From NCBI GenBank assembly GCA_002350445.1, contig DEEV01000075.1, forward strand, positions 9,228 through 24,537: 15,310 nt of DNA. The letters run 5' to 3'. This stretch comes from Treponema sp. UBA2869. GTDB lineage: Bacteria > Spirochaetota > Spirochaetia > Treponematales > Treponemataceae. The notes under the pieces are model-generated. The model saw only the letters and a list, made by a program, of their open reading frames with translations. It was not told the origin of the DNA and did no database searches. The position numbers and the translations under genes are program-made. Positions 6,201 through 15,310 of this stretch are shown piece by piece. The stretch's first letter is position 1, and each line of letters opens with the position of its first letter.

Positions 6201-9200
6201 ATGAAGAAACACGGATATGTTGCCAGAATTCTGGCAGGCATAGTTTTACTCTTTATTACTGTTCTCTCTTGTAATGTTGGTTTAGGCGAGGCTGTCGATA
6301 CTGAACCTCCAGTGCCTGCTATTACCTATCCTCCTGCAGCCAGTGTTGTAAAAGGTTGTTTTGTGCTTGCAGGAAGATGTGATGATGATCTTGGCGTTGC
6401 TTCTGTTACAATCACTGTAAAAAATACAGATACTGATACTTTATTCTCAAGAAAATCAGCTGACATAAACAAAAATACCTGGACTGCTTCTATGGTAAAC
6501 GAGTTGTCTGAGGACGGACTTTACCCTGACGGAAGCTATTCATTTGAAGCCGTGGCAACTGATAAAGCCGGTCGTATTTCGGGAGTTACTTCTACCGCAT
6601 TCAGAATTGATAATACTGCGCCTGTAATAATTTTAAGTAAGCCGATGGCAAAAGGCGATGATACGCCTTCCAAATTTGGTAAAACTCTTACAGTTGCAGG
6701 TGATGTTTCTGACGATAACAGCCTTGCAAAGCTTAAAATGAATATCCGTCCTTATACACAGGATGCGGCCGGTAATAAAATCTTTGGCGAAATGTTTTCT
6801 GTAGAAGTTACAGATTTTACAGGAATATCTTCTGATAACCCGCTTATTGTTGCAAATTATTATAATAGCGATGATGTTAGCTCGGACGCTTCCAGAAGTG
6901 TGTACCGTTCAAATTATCTTAAAATTTATGATTATGGTAAAACCTCAGATTTTGATGCTGATAAAACCAATACTCCGGATAAATACTATTACTGCGGACT
7001 TGAATTAAGCGATAATGCAAAAACTTACGTGAACCCGGGAGACGGCGGAACCGGCGAAGGAAATACAACTACAAAATATGTTGTAAATAGTGATGATGTT
7101 TACGAAAATTTGATTTCAGACAGAACAGGTCTTGGTTTTTCTGCGCAAAAGCTTAGAGAAATTCTTAAGGGAAACAGCGTGTATGGTGAAGCTACAGACG
7201 CAGACATTCTTAAAGCCTGGAACGGCGAATTACCAGACCCAGCCCCAGATTCTGAACCAGAAAATAAAGTTGTATATCTTCAGAGAAACATCTGTTCAAG
7301 TACAGAAATTGATGAAAACGCCCTTGAAAAGTCTTCGCGCTTTGTTTTGAACCCTGATAACAGTCCAAGTTATGCAATTTCGGGTTATGAATTAACTTAC
7401 GGTGAAAATGCAAATACTCATATAGAAAGCGATCAGAATTTCCGCGAATATCTGAGTTCAGATAATTTGAACTTAAGTATTTATGCGGGTAAAGATAATA
7501 AAAAAATTAGCGAAAATAGTGTGCATCTTTATATTTACCGCATGGGAAATGATGATACAAAATATACCCAGACTGATGCGGATGCTATTGCGGATGCCGA
7601 TCCAACTAAGAAAAAAGAAATCACTTTAAGTAAAACAACTGATAATGAGGCTACAACTTTAAGTTATTCATTTAACTTAAGCAGTACAGAATTTACTAAC
7701 TTTATTCAGGCTGGAGAATTTTATCGTTTTAAAGTAGAAGCCAAAGACGTTGATAATACTGATGTAACGCCGGCTTGCAGTTTTGGTTATGGATTCCAGT
7801 CGTATGTAAATACAGAGCCGCCGGTAGTTTCTTTTGATACTGCGGTAGATCAGTATTTTTCTGGTGAACAGCTTAAGGCCGGAATAGAAATTCAGGCAAA
7901 AGTTGCAGTAACCGGTCAGCTTTATTACGAAACTTCAAATGGAAAAACTGACGGAAGCGGAACCGAACTTTCAGACGCACAGAAAACAGAAAATTTTAAG
8001 AGCAGGGTTTTAGTTAAAAAACAAAAATCAGATAAAGAAGAAACCGGGATAAATTCGGACTGCACTCAGACTGATTATGCCGTTAGTTTTGTAAAGCCGG
8101 AAATTTCCGGTACAACAGGTGTATCAAAATCAACTGATTCAAGTGGAAAAGAAGTTTACTCCTTTAAACTTAAGGTTGGCGGAAATGAGACAAGCGTTCC
8201 TTTAGAGCCTGGAAAATACAAATATACGTTCTATCTTTCTGCAAAAGATATGAATGCAAAAAGCGGGGCAGAAAGCTTTACTTTCTATGTAGATAACAAG
8301 GCTCCGGAAATTAAAGTTAACTCTATTTCGCCAACTGTTACAAAAGACGGAAAGGTTTACGTAAACGGAAATATCACTTTGCAGGGTGCTGTTTCGGATA
8401 ATAACAATATTCAGTTGCTTAATTGCAAGATTTACGAGGTTGATTTTGATGCTTATAAGGCAAAAGAGAGCGACACAGAACGAAATGAATATCTTGGAAC
8501 TTTAACGCCGGTTAATTCTGCGGCTGGTTCAACAGACGGCGAGACTGTTTCAGATATTAATGCCGTTAATTATTCAATAAACAAAGTAATTGATACAACA
8601 AAAATTACAGATGGCAAGGCTGTGGTTGTTGTTTTAACTGCAAAAGATTCTGTAGGCAATGTATCAACTTATTTTACTTCGCCAGCATTTATTTCTGAGC
8701 CTTACATTATAGACCAGACAACAGATAATCCTGTAATTCTGGGTACAAACTTTGTTTCGCTTACAAATAAAGATGATGTAAATGCCACAAACGGAAATGT
8801 TTTCGATAAAAATACAAAACTGATTGGAAGCATAACTGATGATGATGGACTTGCCGAAGCAGCAATTACACTTTATGCGGCAGACGGAACCGAAATCACA
8901 GAGACAAATAAAGCAGATTACGGTTTGACCCAGGCTTCAAAAACACTTGTGTCTTCAAGTGTAAATTCTGGAACAACAAATGTTACCTTTAATGATTTTG
9001 CGGTTCCAGCAAAGGCCGGCTTCTATAAAATCAAAATTCACGCAAAAGATACAACTTATGATTCTGCCGGGGATGCATACAAAAAATACCGTGAATCATA
9101 TTATGGTTATGCAGCCGGAGCAGGTTCTGCGGAAACAGAGGGCGTATGGTTTGCAGTAGATAATGAAATTCCAAAAATTACAGAGACAAATGTAAATTCA

Positions 9201-12200
9201 GAGGAAATTCTGTACAGAAACACCGGAACTGTTGTTTTTGGCGGTCTGGATGGAAAGGGCGTAATTTCTGATGACTGGAAGCTTGCAGAAAATCCTGTAA
9301 CTGTAACAATTAAGAAAATAAAGAACGCTTCAAACGGCGATGTAAACGAAGCTCTGAATGCGGCAACCTTTGGAACGCTTACTTATTCAACAGATGCGGC
9401 AGATACAGAAAGCAATAAAAAATGGCAGTATGAATTAAACCTTGATGGAACCGGGGCAGCTGCAATTGCCGACGGCACGTACGAAATTTCCTTCACAGTA
9501 AAAGATGCTCTTGGTCAGGAATCGTCTGCGGTAAAACGAACAATCTTAAAAGATTCTGTTTTGCCTGTATTTGGAACAAAAGCATACAATGCAAGCCCAG
9601 CTCCGACACAAGGCGAAGTTAAGCCTTATATTTCTCCGGTTGCTACAGCTTCTGGCTATTATAATGCAAGAACGCTTGTTCTTAAGGGCGGCGTTTCTGA
9701 TAATCTTAGCGGAATAGAAAAAGTTACGGTAAAAGTTGGAACAGACAGTCCAGTTGATGTTATTTGCGATAACAACGGCGGCTTTGTTTATAACATTGCA
9801 TTTAATGATGAAAGTCTTGGCTCTGCGACACTTGAAGTAAAAGTTTTTGATAAGGCTGGAAATTCAACTACACTTACAGATTACACAAATCTTTTGCTGG
9901 ATTTTATTAAACCTACTCTGGAACTTAAAAAAGTTGACGGTCAGAACTGGAATGCAACCCGCAAACAGACAAATGCGCAGAATCCTATTGTTCTGGAAGG
10001 AATTGCAAAAGACCTTAACGAAACTGCCGCCGGCAGCGGAATAGAAAAAATCATAATCAGTCTTGGTGATGATAAATTTGAAACAGCGGCTAAACTTATT
10101 ACACTCGAAAATACAACTGGAAGTACAGCAATTACAGAAAGCGAAACAGAAACCGGAACCTTTGAATGGAAAACGTCTGCAGCAGATTTAACTGCGGCAA
10201 GAATTCAGGCTTTGGGTGATTCAACAAATATTTACGCACGCGTTTACGATAAAGCCGAAAATTATCAGGATGTAACGCTGTTTACTCTGGAAAAAGATGC
10301 GACACCGCCGACTGTAACAATTAACAAGCCTAATTCTGCAGACCCGGCTTCGTCTGACATTGTTGTAAACGGAACAATTACAATAAGCGGAACTGCAAAT
10401 GATACTTCGGGGCTTAAGTCGGTAGAAGTAAGTTACCGCATTGGAGAAAGCGGAATTTGGGCACCTTTATTTACGGCAGATACTTCGAACCTTTATAACT
10501 GGAGTTCTTCTGTTAATACTGCAACTGCATTTGGTTCTATTGCAGACGGAACATATGTATATATTCGTCCGGAAGTTACAGATAATGCCGGTAACACAAC
10601 AAACGATAAAACATTAAAACTGATTGTAAATCAGGACAGCGACCGCCCGGTAATTAAATTTACAAGTATTGATCTGGACAAAATGACAAGCTCAAATTTT
10701 GTATGGCTAAAAGATACAAGCGAGCTTATGGGTATTGTTTCTGATGATGATGGAATAAGCTATTTTGGTTACAGCACAGACGGCGGCACAAGCTTTACAG
10801 AAATTCCTGCAGAAAGTGCTTCGGGGTCATGGAACCTTGAATTTATAAATGACGGAAGCAGAACGGTTTACTTTAAGGTTGTTGATGCAACCGGCAAGGA
10901 ATTTGTTTCATGCGAAAATGTAAAAACTGCTGCAGAAGGTCAAATTTGTGCGCCTTCGCCAAAACTTCAGTCAGAAAATAAGGACAAGGTAAGCGGTGAT
11001 GTAAATAATGTTTGTTACGGCGATATAACTGCAACTGCTGAAAATTCTGAAAGATATGATTCTCGTCTTTACCTTAAAGTTGATGTTAAGACTCCAGATT
11101 ATTCTGATTTGAAGTTCTCTTCTCATGATTTGATGTCAGGAGAAGCCGGTGAATATAGCGATTGGAATGCCGATGTAAGTCAGCTTAAATTTGGTGGTTC
11201 GCACAAGAAATTCAGAGTTTCCGTAAAACCAAGTGATTCAAACGGAATTAAAAGTGTAAAAGTTTATCTTAATCACTATGAAGCAGAAGCTAAAACTACA
11301 GAACGTGGAACAACGGAATCGGTTGCATGGACAGATTCAGCAGCTCACGAATGGATAATTAATGATATTGATATATCAGACATTAAAGTTAACAATACTG
11401 CGGATGCAAATGTAAAAGGTAAACCTTCTCTGGAAAATGGAACAGAAGCTTACAACGGTGCTGTAACCTTCTCGTTAAAAATTACAGATAATGCCGAAAT
11501 GGTTAACGAGCAGACCTTTACAATTTTGCTTGATAACGAACCTGCCGAGCTTGAAATTGAGTCTCCGGCACAAAACGAACAGGTTGGAACAAATTTCCTT
11601 ATAAAGGGAACAACAAATGGTTCAGATTCCAGCACTTCAATTAAATATATTCTTAACAGCAGCGAAACAGAAATTCCGGCCGGCAGTTCTTCTTGGAAAG
11701 ACGATTCTGTTGCGCACGAAGTGACCGGCGGCGTAGACAGCTGGCGTTTGTATGTTGACGGTGACACCAATAGCAGTGACGGATATAAGCACGAAAAATC
11801 TCTTAAGAATTTGTTTATAGACCTTTACGGAGAATCAAAAAATATTGAACGCGATTCTTCGGGTTACATTGTATATAAGGCTGGCACTGCATATGCCGGT
11901 GAAAAATATACTGAAATTTTGCCATTCTACTTCCATTTCTTAATTACAGATGCAACAGGAAACACTTCCATAAAGGTTTTGCGCCTTAACGCCGACCCTC
12001 AGGGTGATATTCCGCAAATTTCTATGGCTTATCCTGCAACAGGTGCAATTCTTAGCGGAAAGATTCGTGCACAGGGTTCTGCCCAGGACGAAGAGGCGGA
12101 CGGAATTGTTGCACTTTATATGCAGATTGACCCTACTTACGATGGAACCTTTAACGAAGCCGAATGGATTGGGGAAGGTGCAAGCCCTAATTTACCGGAC

Positions 12201-15200
12201 GGAACAAATATCAGTACTAAGTATACTGTAGAAAATATTCTTGCGCGCTATAACGCTTTGTCTGGTGTAACGGCAAAATCAGACAGCCGAAACGCAATTT
12301 ACATTGGAAACGGAAATTCATGGAACTTCCAGCTTAATTCAACTGGTGAATTTAATGCGGCAAGCAGCTCAACAGGAAATAACAAAATTGCAATTCGTCT
12401 GTATGCTGTAGACCGACAGGGAAACATTAGTACAAAAGATCCTCTTAAAGATGTAGTTATCGAAGTTGACTCGGCAGCGCCAAAAATTGGCTCGAACGAA
12501 CAGTTCTATTTGTATCAGTTCAGATGGACAAACGTAGCCGGAAATTCAATTTACACAAATACAAACTGGCCGGTTGCTGGAACTCAGACCTTTGCGGAAC
12601 CAGCGTGCGTAACTTCTGGCAGTACGGTTAGTGCGTTTACAACAAATGATTCTGGCGTGGTAAGTTCAATTACGGTTGGTGGCACAGTTTATAACAGACG
12701 CTTTGACTCTATGGCTTACACCGAAGATATGTGGATTCGCGGTGTTTGGTGGCTTTCTGGAAGTATAGAAGATGAAACAGGTATTTCGTCTGCAAATATT
12801 ATTCCTGTTGTAAACAAAGCTGAACAGGCAGAGTATAATTTGCTTACTGCAACAACAGCTTCGTCAATAACTGAAAAAACATGGGCTGCTTCTGGAACTC
12901 TCGGTTACAGCATAAGCTACAAGGTTGGTTATGCAACTGGAGCCGGTTCATTAAATTATACACTCAAAATAGAAGATGTTCGTGTAAGCGATGATGTTGA
13001 ACCTAAAAAGTCAGAACAGTCATTTAAAATTAATTACGATAATAATGCTCCACAGGCTAAATCTGCGGGTGATGAAAATTATTTGATAAACACAAAGGTT
13101 GTAAACGATAACGGCGCTTACACAATTGGTTCAGCGGCGGTTGAGCCGGCGGGCGAAAGTAATTTTGCACGAACGGTCGTTTATTTTGTACGTCCGGCCG
13201 CAAAGAGCGCAGATCATAATTCTTATGTATTTGATACTTACCTGAAAAAGGATGTAACTGGAAACAAGACTCGTACATCATCACTTTTGTTCGAAGACGG
13301 ACTTTACTGGGTTCGCGGAACAATTGCATCTATTTCTGGTGATACGGTAACAGTTGATTCAACAACAGCGGCTCATCCAAATATTCACAAAGGATGTCTG
13401 GTTAAGCTTACCGGTTCATATTACACGCTTAAACAAAAATCATCGGCAGTGTTTACACTCGATGCAAACCCTTCTGCGGAACTTGCCGGTGCCGATATTT
13501 TCTTTGCAATTGGTAATGTAATAGATCATAAAACTTTGGAAACTCAGGGAACTGGCCTTATTACAGAAGATGAAGGTTACGGTTATTACAATGCAAGCCT
13601 TTTGAACACAGATGACTTTATGGTAGAAAAGGCAATCACTTCCGGTACAACAACTGTCTGGGAAGGAAAAATCAACAGCCTTAATATGCCTGACGGCGCT
13701 GTGGAAATTCACTATGTTGTATTTGATAAAGCCGGAAATTATTTTGACAACTTTAATCCTGCGTTCTCGGCCGAAGATAAAACAAAATACAATGTAACAG
13801 GCGTTGTTGCAAATAATGCGCCGCGTCTGGCAAGCCTTAGAATTGTTTCGCCGTTCACAGGCGTAGATGAAACAAAATACTATTCGCGCAAGCTTGTAAA
13901 GGGCGTAACCGACAGAACGGGAACCGCCGTAAATTACAAGTCTAACGACACAACAGACAAGCTGATTGTTTCTAAAAACGGTTATGGAAAAACAGCAACA
14001 GCGTCTACTCCGGCAGGAACAGGTTTTGTTACGGTAAAAGATGATGTAATGCTTTATCCGGAAATTATTGGCGGAAACGGCGAGTTAAAATATTCATACA
14101 ATGGTGGTTCTACGCTTGTAAGTCTTGGTCAGGGTCATGATGATGCATGGAACGAAAGTGCATGGAATACTGCTGATAGTCAGAATACAAGTTATGTAAA
14201 TGGACACATTGGAAGCGGTTCTACAGATGCGGCTGAAACAGCTTCGCGCTATGTGATTACACTTGGCGGAAGTACGGTTCTTAAAAACATTACTTCAAGC
14301 ACAATTGCAGAACCAACCTGGTTTGATTTTGCAATCTGGGACAGCACGGAAGGTCTTACAGCAGGAACAGACACTCTTAAGGCAGAAATTCAGCTTGCAA
14401 TGGCAGTGCGCTATAACGACTCTGAAGCGCCGGAAGTTAAGGTGAATCCGTTCTTCTGGGATGCGGCTGAAGAAGGTAAAAACAGTCTTTACAAAGGAAG
14501 CAAGGCTAACGGTCATATAGAAATTCCGGAAGATTTGCCGGCTGTATTTACGACAAGCGGAACCGGTTTAATGGATCGCGACGCAAAGGTTTCTGGAAAA
14601 ATCACAATTCGTGGAACAGCCAGTGATGATATAGTTCTTAAGAGTATTCTGGTTTCTTTTGACGGAATTCTTGATGAAACAGAAATTGCTGCATTCGATG
14701 CAGATTCAAAGCAGTGGACTGTAACCAGCGGTTATGAAGAGCCGGAAGGCGAAGAGGCTGCGTGGGCTTCGGGACAGTTCTGTTCATTTAAGATAATTGA
14801 TGATGCCGATGACTGTTACATGGACGACAGAGGCCACAAAGTTGACTGGGAATTTAATATTGATACCTCTTATGTAAAAGTTTCTGGAACACGCGTATTT
14901 GCCGCTTTGGACAAACAATTTGCTGTAAAGGCAAAAGATGTTCGCGGTGGAACACATTCAGTTTCAAGTCCGGATAAAATTAAGATGGATATTGTTCCGT
15001 ATATTACAGATATTAAGACAACGCTTGGCGCAAAAGATGAAGATCACACAATTTACGGAAGAACTGCACTTGGACACTATCCGGTTTATTATACAAGGGC
15101 TGGTGGAAACAAACCCGATGTTGCAGAAGAAGGAATTGAAATCAGCGGATTTAACTTGAATGCAGCAGGTAAAGTTACAAAGACAACTAAGCAAATTGAA

Positions 15201-15310
15201 GAATCCGGATTTGTAACTGCAGATAATGCAACGACGGGTGCAAAGAAAGGTGAATGGAGCCTGACTGTAAACGGAGTTGAAAGCATAAACAACTTGAACA
15301 ACAACAATGC
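6201..15310 (+). CDS. Giant Ig-like-repeat lipoprotein (partial, 3' end outside window)
   Basis: The frame is open for 3036 codons and leaves the window without a stop. Residues 1-23 are a lipoprotein signal: KKH and R9, then a hydrophobic core ending TVLS before C24. The -3/-2 residues V-L and S at -1 fit the relaxed spirochaetal lipobox. The mature protein is Asn/Thr/Ser/Asp-rich and made mostly of Ig-like units. Each unit has a G-x-x-x-D-D/N core motif, often ends in D-x-A-G-N, and is joined to the next by a D-N-x-x-P-type linker, for example at 137, 698, 987, 1366, 1479 and 2090. Three long stretches (about 190-530, 1610-1770, 2290-2530) lack this pattern. The end resembles a TIG/IPT domain. 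GAGG lies 5 nt before the ATG. A surface or periplasmic membrane-anchored role in adhesion or a long scaffold is inferred; no enzymatic motif was recognised. Confidence 0.9.
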   Translation, partial: MKKHGYVARILAGIVLLFITVLSCNVGLGEAVDTEPPVPAITYPPAASVVKGCFVLAGRCDDDLGVASVTITVKNTDTDTLFSRKSADINKNTWTASMVNELSEDGLYPDGSYSFEAVATDKAGRISGVTSTAFRIDNTAPVIILSKPMAKGDDTPSKFGKTLTVAGDVSDDNSLAKLKMNIRPYTQDAAGNKIFGEMFSVEVTDFTGISSDNPLIVANYYNSDDVSSDASRSVYRSNYLKIYDYGKTSDFDADKTNTPDKYYYCGLELSDNAKTYVNPGDGGTGEGNTTTKYVVNSDDVYENLISDRTGLGFSAQKLREILKGNSVYGEATDADILKAWNGELPDPAPDSEPENKVVYLQRNICSSTEIDENALEKSSRFVLNPDNSPSYAISGYELTYGENANTHIESDQNFREYLSSDNLNLSIYAGKDNKKISENSVHLYIYRMGNDDTKYTQTDADAIADADPTKKKEITLSKTTDNEATTLSYSFNLSSTEFTNFIQAGEFYRFKVEAKDVDNTDVTPACSFGYGFQSYVNTEPPVVSFDTAVDQYFSGEQLKAGIEIQAKVAVTGQLYYETSNGKTDGSGTELSDAQKTENFKSRVLVKKQKSDKEETGINSDCTQTDYAVSFVKPEISGTTGVSKSTDSSGKEVYSFKLKVGGNETSVPLEPGKYKYTFYLSAKDMNAKSGAESFTFYVDNKAPEIKVNSISPTVTKDGKVYVNGNITLQGAVSDNNNIQLLNCKIYEVDFDAYKAKESDTERNEYLGTLTPVNSAAGSTDGETVSDINAVNYSINKVIDTTKITDGKAVVVVLTAKDSVGNVSTYFTSPAFISEPYIIDQTTDNPVILGTNFVSLTNKDDVNATNGNVFDKNTKLIGSITDDDGLAEAAITLYAADGTEITETNKADYGLTQASKTLVSSSVNSGTTNVTFNDFAVPAKAGFYKIKIHAKDTTYDSAGDAYKKYRESYYGYAAGAGSAETEGVWFAVDNEIPKITETNVNSEEILYRNTGTVVFGGLDGKGVISDDWKLAENPVTVTIKKIKNASNGDVNEALNAATFGTLTYSTDAADTESNKKWQYELNLDGTGAAAIADGTYEISFTVKDALGQESSAVKRTILKDSVLPVFGTKAYNASPAPTQGEVKPYISPVATASGYYNARTLVLKGGVSDNLSGIEKVTVKVGTDSPVDVICDNNGGFVYNIAFNDESLGSATLEVKVFDKAGNSTTLTDYTNLLLDFIKPTLELKKVDGQNWNATRKQTNAQNPIVLEGIAKDLNETAAGSGIEKIIISLGDDKFETAAKLITLENTTGSTAITESETETGTFEWKTSAADLTAARIQALGDSTNIYARVYDKAENYQDVTLFTLEKDATPPTVTINKPNSADPASSDIVVNGTITISGTANDTSGLKSVEVSYRIGESGIWAPLFTADTSNLYNWSSSVNTATAFGSIADGTYVYIRPEVTDNAGNTTNDKTLKLIVNQDSDRPVIKFTSIDLDKMTSSNFVWLKDTSELMGIVSDDDGISYFGYSTDGGTSFTEIPAESASGSWNLEFINDGSRTVYFKVVDATGKEFVSCENVKTAAEGQICAPSPKLQSENKDKVSGDVNNVCYGDITATAENSERYDSRLYLKVDVKTPDYSDLKFSSHDLMSGEAGEYSDWNADVSQLKFGGSHKKFRVSVKPSDSNGIKSVKVYLNHYEAEAKTTERGTTESVAWTDSAAHEWIINDIDISDIKVNNTADANVKGKPSLENGTEAYNGAVTFSLKITDNAEMVNEQTFTILLDNEPAELEIESPAQNEQVGTNFLIKGTTNGSDSSTSIKYILNSSETEIPAGSSSWKDDSVAHEVTGGVDSWRLYVDGDTNSSDGYKHEKSLKNLFIDLYGESKNIERDSSGYIVYKAGTAYAGEKYTEILPFYFHFLITDATGNTSIKVLRLNADPQGDIPQISMAYPATGAILSGKIRAQGSAQDEEADGIVALYMQIDPTYDGTFNEAEWIGEGASPNLPDGTNISTKYTVENILARYNALSGVTAKSDSRNAIYIGNGNSWNFQLNSTGEFNAASSSTGNNKIAIRLYAVDRQGNISTKDPLKDVVIEVDSAAPKIGSNEQFYLYQFRWTNVAGNSIYTNTNWPVAGTQTFAEPACVTSGSTVSAFTTNDSGVVSSITVGGTVYNRRFDSMAYTEDMWIRGVWWLSGSIEDETGISSANIIPVVNKAEQAEYNLLTATTASSITEKTWAASGTLGYSISYKVGYATGAGSLNYTLKIEDVRVSDDVEPKKSEQSFKINYDNNAPQAKSAGDENYLINTKVVNDNGAYTIGSAAVEPAGESNFARTVVYFVRPAAKSADHNSYVFDTYLKKDVTGNKTRTSSLLFEDGLYWVRGTIASISGDTVTVDSTTAAHPNIHKGCLVKLTGSYYTLKQKSSAVFTLDANPSAELAGADIFFAIGNVIDHKTLETQGTGLITEDEGYGYYNASLLNTDDFMVEKAITSGTTTVWEGKINSLNMPDGAVEIHYVVFDKAGNYFDNFNPAFSAEDKTKYNVTGVVANNAPRLASLRIVSPFTGVDETKYYSRKLVKGVTDRTGTAVNYKSNDTTDKLIVSKNGYGKTATASTPAGTGFVTVKDDVMLYPEIIGGNGELKYSYNGGSTLVSLGQGHDDAWNESAWNTADSQNTSYVNGHIGSGSTDAAETASRYVITLGGSTVLKNITSSTIAEPTWFDFAIWDSTEGLTAGTDTLKAEIQLAMAVRYNDSEAPEVKVNPFFWDAAEEGKNSLYKGSKANGHIEIPEDLPAVFTTSGTGLMDRDAKVSGKITIRGTASDDIVLKSILVSFDGILDETEIAAFDADSKQWTVTSGYEEPEGEEAAWASGQFCSFKIIDDADDCYMDDRGHKVDWEFNIDTSYVKVSGTRVFAALDKQFAVKAKDVRGGTHSVSSPDKIKMDIVPYITDIKTTLGAKDEDHTIYGRTALGHYPVYYTRAGGNKPDVAEEGIEISGFNLNAAGKVTKTTKQIEESGFVTADNATTGAKKGEWSLTVNGVESINNLNNNN
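6354..14660 (+). repeat. Degenerate Ig-like protein repeats inside the giant gene
   Basis: At protein level a core of the form G-x-(V/A/I)-x-D-(D/N/E/T)-x-(G)-(I/L) recurs with its glycine at residues 58, 167, 729, 876, 1163, 1267, 1397, 1511, 1959, 2187 and 2805, plus a looser copy at 1803. Linkers of the form D/N-x-x-x-P occur near residues 33, 137, 537, 698, 987, 1118, 1234, 1366, 1479, 1778, 1936, 2090, 2280, 2538 and 2740. Where the units are clean (987-1479) the period is 113-132 residues. I saw no near-identical DNA repeats, so the copies are old and diverged. Confidence 0.7.

Noticed and set aside
11450..11770. Minus-strand 106-codon open frame inside the giant gene
   Set aside because: It is antisense to a continuous reading frame with a consistent Ig-like pattern; no promoter or ribosome site was seen.
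14263..15307. Short open frames on both strands near the right edge
   Set aside because: All overlap the giant gene in other frames and have low-complexity composition typical of shadows.

Overview
The window looks like chromosomal DNA from a spirochaete, most likely a host-associated Treponema. This is inferred from three things: a moderately AT-rich sequence, a lipoprotein with a relaxed spirochaete-type lipobox followed by a very long array of Ig-like units, and a lone ptsI with no sugar permease nearby. No rRNA or tRNA is present, so the genus is an inference only.

Positions 1-250 hold the start of a minus-strand gene for a ribbon-helix-helix, DUF6364-type antitoxin. Its promoter has perfect consensus hexamers and carries two copies of AATACGTA, placed where an autoregulatory operator would sit. 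Any toxin partner would lie to the left of the window. Positions 344-831 are an independently transcribed plus-strand gene for an unrecognised 134-residue protein with four membrane segments.

Positions 863-5902 form a minus-strand cluster, in transcription order: ptsI (PTS enzyme I), der (double-GTPase ribosome assembly factor), a short MerR-type regulator, and an Rsm22/METTL17-like methyltransferase-fold protein with the family's cysteine pattern. Gaps are 47 nt, 75 nt and a 17-nt overlap, so one operon is plausible. Two of the four products are linked to ribosome assembly or translation and one to phosphotransfer regulation. The only promoter-like signal is a TATAAT just 8 nt before the ptsI ATG, which suggests a leaderless or nearly leaderless ptsI mRNA.

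Positions 5903-6200 are the divergent intergenic region, with a good promoter for the rightward gene. From 6201 to the right edge is one uninterrupted reading frame of 3036 complete codons with no stop. It encodes a giant lipoprotein built mainly of degenerate Ig-like repeats, with several longer non-Ig insertions and what looks like a TIG/IPT-like segment starting at the edge. It fills 60% of the window and is its most unusual feature. No CRISPR array, insertion sequence, prophage or RNA gene was seen.
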